Source: a virus
Strand: one strand, 5' to 3'
IMG/VR virus record: IMGVR_UViG_3300042294_001138
Span: 1 to 34,431 of that record
Length of the DNA stretch: 34,431 bases
Of the stretch, positions 29,175-34,431 are shown one piece after another. A program made the position numbers and the translations under genes. The number at the start of each line of letters is the position of its first letter. Position 1 is the first letter of the stretch. The notes under the pieces are model-generated. The model did no database searches, was not told where the DNA came from, and was given only the letters and a program-made list of their open reading frames with translations.

Positions 29175-29780
29175 ATGGCCGAAATTTATGGCACCAAGCA
29201 CAAGGGTCGCGCCATCATTTGTGGTGCGGCTCCTTGTGTTTTTAAAGATGTAGAGATAGCACGGGCCTTATGGCCCGATGCTGTTTTGTTGGGAGTGAAT
29301 AACGCTGGAGCGATGTTTCCAGAGATTGAGCATATTTGGACTCAACATGGAGATCACGCCCAGATGTTTAAGGAACAAGCGGGTCGTAAGATTTACGTAC
29401 ACGCTAGACCTAGAAAGTTTAGTAATGGCGGCGGTATATGGCTGTTGCCAGTACCAGCTGAGAAGTGGAAGTTTGTGGATTACAAGTGGCCTAGCTTAAC
29501 CTGGGTTGCTGGTTCAAGCGGCGTGGCTGGAGCCTTATGGGCCAAGCACGGCATGGGCTTTGATGAGGTAATAATGGCTGGAGTGCCATTGGAAGTAAGT
29601 AGTTTGGTTTACTCGGATAAATATCCAAGCATACCAACTAAAGATGGCGGTAAGTTTGCTGAATGGAATCAAATAGAACATTGGGCTGAAATACTCAGAG
29701 ACCATAAAGCAAAAGGATTGACAGAGGGCATTTACTCTGTAAGCGGTGAAACAAATAAGATATTAGGGATGCCATGTTAA
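29175..29780 (+). CDS. Glycan-type/Rossmann-like protein of unknown activity (201 aa)
   Basis: GRAIICGAAPCVFKDVEIA, VLLGVNNAGAMFPEIEHIW and HARPRKFSNGGGIWLLPVP suggest a nucleotide-sugar- or pterin-binding Rossmann-like domain, similar to the DUF115/MAF-flagellin glycosyltransferase-like type where a GxGPS...GVN pattern is seen. GSSGVAGALWAKHGMGFDEVIMAGVPL continues it. It overlaps the start of the DxD glycosyltransferase gene by seven bases, so the two are co-expressed. The pair lies between capsid and tail genes. A glycan-modification role is inferred, and the activity is not determined. Confidence 0.6.
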   Translation: MAEIYGTKHKGRAIICGAAPCVFKDVEIARALWPDAVLLGVNNAGAMFPEIEHIWTQHGDHAQMFKEQAGRKIYVHARPRKFSNGGGIWLLPVPAEKWKFVDYKWPSLTWVAGSSGVAGALWAKHGMGFDEVIMAGVPLEVSSLVYSDKYPSIPTKDGGKFAEWNQIEHWAEILRDHKAKGLTEGIYSVSGETNKILGMPC

Positions 29781-30436
29781 ACGTGGTATGTGTATTGAAG
29801 GCTGGTCGGTTTGAGCAAGCAATATACAAAGATGGATATACGCCAGACGATGTGTTGCGGCTACGCAACATGGTGGCAGATAACCTGACAATTCCCCATC
29901 GTTTTATTTGTTTTTCTGATGTTGATGTACCTTGCGAGCGTATTCCTTTAAAGAATAACTGGCCAGGCTGGTGGTCAAAGGTTGAAATATTTTCTGAGGT
30001 CTTTGACGATACGGTTATATACATTGACTTGGATACTGTGATTGCTGGCGATATTTCGCATTTTGCGGACTATAACCATCGGTTCACAATGCTTAGGGAT
30101 TTTGGTAGTTGGAATGTGCCAAATAGCGGTTTGATGGCGTGGAAGGGAGACTATTCATTCTTATATAAGACCTTTACCGAAGGGGTCGATAAGTATATGA
30201 TTGAATACAACAAAGCGCCCAGATTAGGAGACCAGTCTTTTATATCTGAGCGTCAAAAGCCGTATGATTTTTGGCAAGAGGTTTTTCCAGATCAAGTGTT
30301 TTCGTATAAGAAACACATTATGGGAAAGCCAAAGCCAGCAGATGTAAGAGTGGTATGTTTTCATGGCGAGCCAAAGGGTTCTGGCTCTGGTGGTTGGGTA
30401 AAAGAGATATGGAGTAAAGCAAATGGCCGCGGGTGA
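29774..30436 (+). CDS. Glycosyltransferase-like protein with DxD motif (220 aa)
   Basis: MLNVVCVLKAGRFEQAIY opens a GT-A-like fold. DDTVIYIDLDTVIAGD has the metal/nucleotide-sugar-binding DLD (residues 85-87), NVPNSGLMAWKGD is the usual acceptor-side loop, and VVCFHGEPKG gives the late His/Gly motif of GT8-like enzymes. Predicted to transfer a sugar from a nucleotide donor. The target could be the phage capsid/tail or a host surface glycan. The gene overlaps the tail tubular gene by 14 bases, showing stable integration in the virion operon. Confidence 0.85.
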   Translation: MLNVVCVLKAGRFEQAIYKDGYTPDDVLRLRNMVADNLTIPHRFICFSDVDVPCERIPLKNNWPGWWSKVEIFSEVFDDTVIYIDLDTVIAGDISHFADYNHRFTMLRDFGSWNVPNSGLMAWKGDYSFLYKTFTEGVDKYMIEYNKAPRLGDQSFISERQKPYDFWQEVFPDQVFSYKKHIMGKPKPADVRVVCFHGEPKGSGSGGWVKEIWSKANGRG

Positions 30437-31037
30437 TACATCGCTAACAATCTGTTCTGATGCCTTATTAATGCTGGGTGCTAAGCCCATTTCATCATTT
30501 AACGAGGGTACAGACGAGGCCTCAGTTGCCAACCGTTTATATTCTGATATTCGAGACCAATCCTTAGCAATGTACCCTTGGTCTTTTAGTTTTAAGAAAA
30601 CCTCAATAGCGCGTTTAATTACAACGCCTACTAACGAATACCGTTATGAATACCAGTTGCCTGGAGATCGTTTAGCCGCTCCACGCAACGTTTACGACAG
30701 CAATGCGACTGGCATCCCGCCACGCAAAGAGTATCGGATTATGGGTAACAAACTATTAACCGATTACGAGCAAGTTTATATTGACTATCAATACGCCGTG
30801 CCTGAGTACGATATGCCACAGTATTTTGTGCAACTGCTCAAATATATGCTTGCATGGCATTTGGCTTTACCAATTACTGACCAGACTGAGAAAGCTCAAT
30901 ACTGGCAATCTGTAGCTACAGGCTCACCAGCTGAGAATGGCCGCGGTGGCTATATGCGCGTTGCTATGAATATTGATGGAGCTGGTCAACCAACAAACGC
31001 AATCAATGACTTCTCTCTAATCGCTGTGAGGAATTAA
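30423..31037 (+). CDS. Tail tubular protein A (T7 gp11-like)
   Basis: The 204-aa protein has the standard start SLTICSDALLMLGAKPISSFNEGTDEA, SVANRLYSDIRDQSLAMYPWSF and YRYEYQLPGDRLAAPRN. These proteins form the adaptor ring between portal and tail nozzle. The gene overlaps the upstream glycosyltransferase, and its stop (TAATG) overlaps tail tubular protein B, as in other T7-like phages. Confidence 0.94.
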   Translation: MAAGDTSLTICSDALLMLGAKPISSFNEGTDEASVANRLYSDIRDQSLAMYPWSFSFKKTSIARLITTPTNEYRYEYQLPGDRLAAPRNVYDSNATGIPPRKEYRIMGNKLLTDYEQVYIDYQYAVPEYDMPQYFVQLLKYMLAWHLALPITDQTEKAQYWQSVATGSPAENGRGGYMRVAMNIDGAGQPTNAINDFSLIAVRN

Positions 31038-33034
31038 TGGCTCGCTTTGTAAGCATACAGACTAACTTCTCTACTGGCGAGTTAGACCCGTTGCTTAGGG
31101 CGCGGGTTGATTTAACTGCTTACCAGAACGCATTAGAAAAAGCGACTAATGTAGTATGCCAGCCTCAAGGCGGTATTCGCCGCAGACCTGGTACGCGCTA
31201 CATTACATCATTACCTAATACAAGTACACAATCAGCGGCTAATGGCGTGCGCTTAGTAGAGTTTGAATTTAGTACATCTGATAGCTATATGCTTTGCTTT
31301 ACGCATAATCGTATGTACGTATTTAAAAACAAAGCGTTGATTACAGCGATTAACGCTGGTGCTAATGATTATCTTGATACATCTGGCGTTGGCTTAACTG
31401 GCGCTCGATTAGCTAATATTGTATGGACTCAATCGGCTGATACGCTGATTGTTGTTCATCCTGATATTGCCCCAATTAAAATTGTGAGAGGTGCTAACGA
31501 TGCTTCCTGGACTGCTTCTGCTATTACTTTTGACTCCATTCCTAAGTACGCTTTTACTGTTTCAGTTACCAACCCGTCAGGCACGTTAACTCCATCTGCT
31601 GTATCTGGCAAGGTAACTTTAACTGCATCTGCTAGCGTGTTTACTGCGGCTAGCGTTGGCCAGTATGTTAATGCCAGTCCACAGGGCAGAGCTAAGATTG
31701 TTAAGTACACATCTGGTACATCGGTTGATGCAATTACTGAGTTTCCATTTTTTAATACATCGGCTATTGCTAATGGCTCATGGGATTATGAAAGTGGCTA
31801 CGAAGACGTTTGGTCAAGCGGAAAAGGCTGGCCACGCTCTGTAACTTTCCATGAAGGCCGCCTATATTTTGGTGGCTCTAAGTCGCGCCCATCTACTATT
31901 TGGGGTAGCAAGGTTGGATTGTTTTTTGACTTTGAGGCTACCGAGGGATTGGATGACGATGCGGTTGAGGCAACATTAGACACCAACACATTTAACGCGA
32001 TTGTAGATATTATTTCTGGCCGCGACCTACAAGTGTTTACAACTGGCGGTGAGTTTTATGTGCCGCAAAATGGATTAGACCCAATTACGCCAACTAACTT
32101 CTTTGTTAAGACGGCTAGTCGTAATGGCACAAAACAAGGCATCCGCGTACAACAGCTCGAATCAGGAACGCTCTTTATTCAGCGTCAGGGTAAGAGCCTT
32201 AACGAGTTTGCCTACACAGATACTCAGGCTACCTATGTAACGCAAAAGATATCGTTGCTAGCTGGGCATCTATTAAAGACACCAACACGTTTAGCGTTGC
32301 GTAGATCGGTTGCTACAGATGAGAATGATCTGCTACTAATTACTAATGCGGATGACGGCACAATGGCCGTATTCTCATTATTGCGCGCCCAAAACGTAAT
32401 TGCTCCATCTGAGTTTATTACTGTGGATGGTAGCTTTATAGATGTTGGAGTTGATATTTCTACAATCTATACCGTAGCTAAACGCAATGTTAATGGTACA
32501 GACCAGTATTACGTTGAGGTATTTGAGGATGGTTTATTAACTGACTCGGCTAAGACTGGTACTGGTGTGGTTACAACAGTTAGCATGAGCCATCTTGCAA
32601 CTGAAACTGTCAATATTATTTTAGATGGTTCTGTACAAGCTAACCAAGCTGTACCAGCTGGCGGCACCGTAACACTATCGAGAGCCTCAGTATCCTCTTA
32701 TGAGTTAGGGCTACCGATTAGTGTTGAGGCTCGTACCATGCCAGTTGATTTAAAGCTACAAACTGGTACGCGTATTGGATTTAAGAAACGGATTGTTGAA
32801 GTTAATGCTCTTGTATATGAAACACAGCACATGAAAATTAATGGCATCCTAATTCCATTTAGAGCTTTTGGCGATATTTTGGATGAGGCTGTGGATGAGT
32901 ACACAGGAACTAAAACTTTGCATGGAATTTTAGGCTATTCGCAAGAAGGCAAAATTACGATTAGCCAGGACATACCGCAGAAAATGACTCTGCTTGGTAT
33001 GGAGTACAAAGTAGCAACACACCAGGGAACCTAA
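31037..33034 (+). CDS. Tail tubular protein B/nozzle (T7 gp12-like)
   Basis: ARFVSIQTNFSTGELDPLLRARVDL, then KATNVVCQPQGGIRRRPGTRYI is the signature of T7 gp12-type nozzle proteins. It is 665 aa and beta-rich (propeller-like) throughout, with GRLYFGGSKSRPSTIWGSKVG and FIQRQGKSLNEFAYT as further family markers. It forms the tail tip through which DNA leaves and to which fibres attach. The spacing of one base to the next gene suggests strict co-expression. Confidence 0.94.
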   Translation: MARFVSIQTNFSTGELDPLLRARVDLTAYQNALEKATNVVCQPQGGIRRRPGTRYITSLPNTSTQSAANGVRLVEFEFSTSDSYMLCFTHNRMYVFKNKALITAINAGANDYLDTSGVGLTGARLANIVWTQSADTLIVVHPDIAPIKIVRGANDASWTASAITFDSIPKYAFTVSVTNPSGTLTPSAVSGKVTLTASASVFTAASVGQYVNASPQGRAKIVKYTSGTSVDAITEFPFFNTSAIANGSWDYESGYEDVWSSGKGWPRSVTFHEGRLYFGGSKSRPSTIWGSKVGLFFDFEATEGLDDDAVEATLDTNTFNAIVDIISGRDLQVFTTGGEFYVPQNGLDPITPTNFFVKTASRNGTKQGIRVQQLESGTLFIQRQGKSLNEFAYTDTQATYVTQKISLLAGHLLKTPTRLALRRSVATDENDLLLITNADDGTMAVFSLLRAQNVIAPSEFITVDGSFIDVGVDISTIYTVAKRNVNGTDQYYVEVFEDGLLTDSAKTGTGVVTTVSMSHLATETVNIILDGSVQANQAVPAGGTVTLSRASVSSYELGLPISVEARTMPVDLKLQTGTRIGFKKRIVEVNALVYETQHMKINGILIPFRAFGDILDEAVDEYTGTKTLHGILGYSQEGKITISQDIPQKMTLLGMEYKVATHQGT

Positions 33035-33035
33035 T

Positions 33036-33530
33036 ATGTTACCAGTCGCTATAGCAATGACCGTTCTATCAGCCTACGGGTCGATTAAAGAAGGCCAAGA
33101 TAAGAAAAAGTATTACGACCAAGTTGCTCAACAATCTCGCGTAGAGGGTGAGCGCAAGGCCATTCAATACGAGTTTCAAGCTAACCAAATATTGCAACGC
33201 ACTAACGCGGCTAATGCGGCTGTAATTGCTAGGGGCTTTGCTGGTGGCACGCAAGGATTTGAGGGTTCTGCGGCATTGATCCAATCCATTAATAATACTC
33301 GTGGCGGTAAAGAGTTTACGTTTGCCCTTGGTAATGCTGACGGAACTAGACGCGCTAGTTTAATCCAAGCAAGCCTATACGAGCAAGCTGGTGCAACTGC
33401 TGAGCGTACTGGTTACTTTAATGCGGCTGGTAAGTTAGGTATGGCCGCCCTTACTTATGGCTCGCTTGGCGGCGCTCCAAGCACGCCAGCACCAGTAACA
33501 GATTACAGTACAGCCTGGTCTCCAACTTAA
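33036..33530 (+). CDS. Internal virion protein, gp14-like (164 aa)
   Basis: A short hydrophobic N-terminus (MLPVAIAMTVLSAYGSIKEG) is followed by a helix-rich, alanine/glutamine-rich part (VAQQSRVEGERKAIQYEFQANQIL) with an RGFAGGTQGFEGSAALI loop and an LIQASLYEQAGATAERTG helix. The size, order and the GFAGG segment match gp14-type proteins that form the outermost part of the ejectosome in the outer membrane. The gene after it (33540) is the next ejection candidate. Confidence 0.78.
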   Translation: MLPVAIAMTVLSAYGSIKEGQDKKKYYDQVAQQSRVEGERKAIQYEFQANQILQRTNAANAAVIARGFAGGTQGFEGSAALIQSINNTRGGKEFTFALGNADGTRRASLIQASLYEQAGATAERTGYFNAAGKLGMAALTYGSLGGAPSTPAPVTDYSTAWSPT

Positions 33531-33539
33531 AGGTTAAAT

Positions 33540-34431
33540 ATGGCTACATTACCTCTATATCAACCTACAGGATATTTACCAGCCGATACGCCTCGGTTGG
33601 ATTATGCCAACCTTAAAGAGCAAGCAAACCAACTTAATACGATTACTTCTGCTTTAGATCGCGTATCTAACTTTGCATTTAAGAAAGCGGCTGAACAAGC
33701 AGAACGCGAGGGATTGCAGTACGGCGCTGAAAACCAGCCAAGCCTAGAGCAAGTAATGGCCGCTATGCAACGCGGCGAATCTCCTCAAGAGTTATTTGCT
33801 AAGCCTGGCACCGTATTTGGTGATGCCGCCCGTAAAGTACAAGCTGGTCAGTTGCGTAACGAGTTAGAGGTTTTAGGTCGTAAGAAATTTGCTGAGTTAA
33901 GTGCGGCTGTAGATAACACTAACTTTAATTTAAAAGATGTACAGCAAGAGATTACATCGATTACTAATGGCTATGCCAAGGCTATCTCTAGCGTATCCCC
34001 AGAAGAGGGATTAAAGTTTAGAGCCTCAATGGCCACGGCTGGTAACTCAGTCTATGTAAAAGCTACAGAGCGTGCGGCTAAGATTTATAACGAAGGCGTT
34101 AAGTCTAATGCGGATGACCTAATATCGCAAAGTCCAGTTATATTGGCTGATACATTTAGGTCTGAATCTGATCCAGTTATGCTTGCTCAACGCATAGCTG
34201 TAGAAAAGCAACGTGTGTACGATATAGCTTTACAGGCTGGCCCTGAGTTTTTGCGTGAGAAGTTGGCTGACTTTGATCGTCAGTTGTTAAGCGCCATTAC
34301 TGACTATGCGGCTAGCCCAGAGTTTTCTAAGAACGCTTTGGATGGTTTGAACCGTATTAACCGTAATGACTTTGGCAAGATGTCTGAGTTAATGAAACGC
34401 GTTAATAAAGACAAGTTGATTAAAAATTACT
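33540..34431 (+). CDS. Internal virion/core protein, N-terminal part (continues at window start)
   Basis: The ATG at 33540 (MATLPLYQPTGYLPAD) opens a frame that runs off the window end and continues in frame into 1-938, giving about 537 aa. The N-terminus is proline-rich, then helical (EQANQLNTITSALDRVSNFAFKKAAEQ). There is no recognised catalytic motif. It is likely an ejected core protein (inference). It is not truncated biologically, because the break is only the linear representation of a circular sequence. Confidence 0.88.
   Translation, partial: MATLPLYQPTGYLPADTPRLDYANLKEQANQLNTITSALDRVSNFAFKKAAEQAEREGLQYGAENQPSLEQVMAAMQRGESPQELFAKPGTVFGDAARKVQAGQLRNELEVLGRKKFAELSAAVDNTNFNLKDVQQEITSITNGYAKAISSVSPEEGLKFRASMATAGNSVYVKATERAAKIYNEGVKSNADDLISQSPVILADTFRSESDPVMLAQRIAVEKQRVYDIALQAGPEFLREKLADFDRQLLSAITDYAASPEFSKNALDGLNRINRNDFGKMSELMKRVNKDKLIKNY
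34216..34431. repeat. Terminal overlap, right copy (pairs with 1-216)
   Basis: This copy carries the alternative bases at the seven differing positions (for example A at 34226 in place of C at 11). From 34305 on it is identical to 90-216. It belongs to the coding sequence of the 33540 gene and should be merged with the left end when the genome is circularised. Confidence 0.93.

Overview
The window is essentially one complete genome unit of a short-tailed, T7-like (podovirus-type) double-stranded DNA phage. Its last 216 bases repeat its first 216 bases in register, so the sequence is a circular or circularly permuted molecule of about 34.2 kb. It opens and closes inside the same virion-protein gene (the end at 34431 runs on into the start). 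The host is probably a Gram-negative bacterium: the lysis set pairs a 3-TM holin with a GH19 endolysin that lacks a signal peptide, and two small phage proteins carry Gram-negative-style signal peptides. Moderate GC, the gene families and the variant-containing ends suggest an uncultured, possibly freshwater proteobacterial phage from a metagenome. The host cannot be named from the sequence.

Layout. (1) 1-8851 and 21278-34431, rightward: packaging and virion genes. These are terminase large subunit, a GNAT-like protein, a run of very small basic proteins, a beta-rich virion protein, portal, a Bbp19-like protein, scaffold, major capsid protein, a decoration-like protein, a two-gene glycan-type cassette, tail tubular proteins A and B, an internal virion protein, a 537-aa core protein split by the window ends, two large polyvalent-type proteins and the tail fibre. 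(2) 8852-10587, rightward: small accessory genes and lysis genes (holin, GH19 endolysin). (3) 10561-14414, leftward: recombination and accessory operon (ERF annealing protein, YqaJ exonuclease, an HTH protein, several tiny membrane or secreted proteins, a serine recombinase). (4) 14415-14583: a divergent control region with two matching dyad operators, each placed on a predicted promoter. (5) 14584-19754, rightward: early/replication operon starting with a ribbon-helix-helix regulator, then RusA-like resolvase, zinc-ribbon proteins (one an NrdR-type ribbon alone), a PAPS-reductase-like PP-loop protein, a replication initiator-like HTH protein, a small SSB-like protein with an acidic tip, terminase small subunit, membrane proteins and a secreted protein made of 20-residue repeats. 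(6) 19847-21198, leftward: SprT-like metallopeptidase and a metallophosphoesterase. A predicted three-way-junction RNA lies between the convergent transcripts.

How it works together (inference). The ribbon-helix-helix protein probably represses both divergent early promoters. No DNA polymerase, primase, helicase or RNA polymerase gene is visible, so the phage appears to use host replication and transcription enzymes, recruited by its initiator-like protein and assisted by ERF, YqaJ, RusA and the SSB-like protein. The serine recombinase and divergent regulation allow for a temperate or plasmid-like phase, but no classical repressor or attachment site was identified.

Most plausible novel elements: the secreted 20-residue-repeat protein with its upstream overlapping leader ORF, the three-way-junction RNA at 19776-19840, the glycan-type gene pair inside the virion operon, the stand-alone NrdR-type zinc ribbon, the structured leader before the capsid gene, and the control region at 14440-14568.
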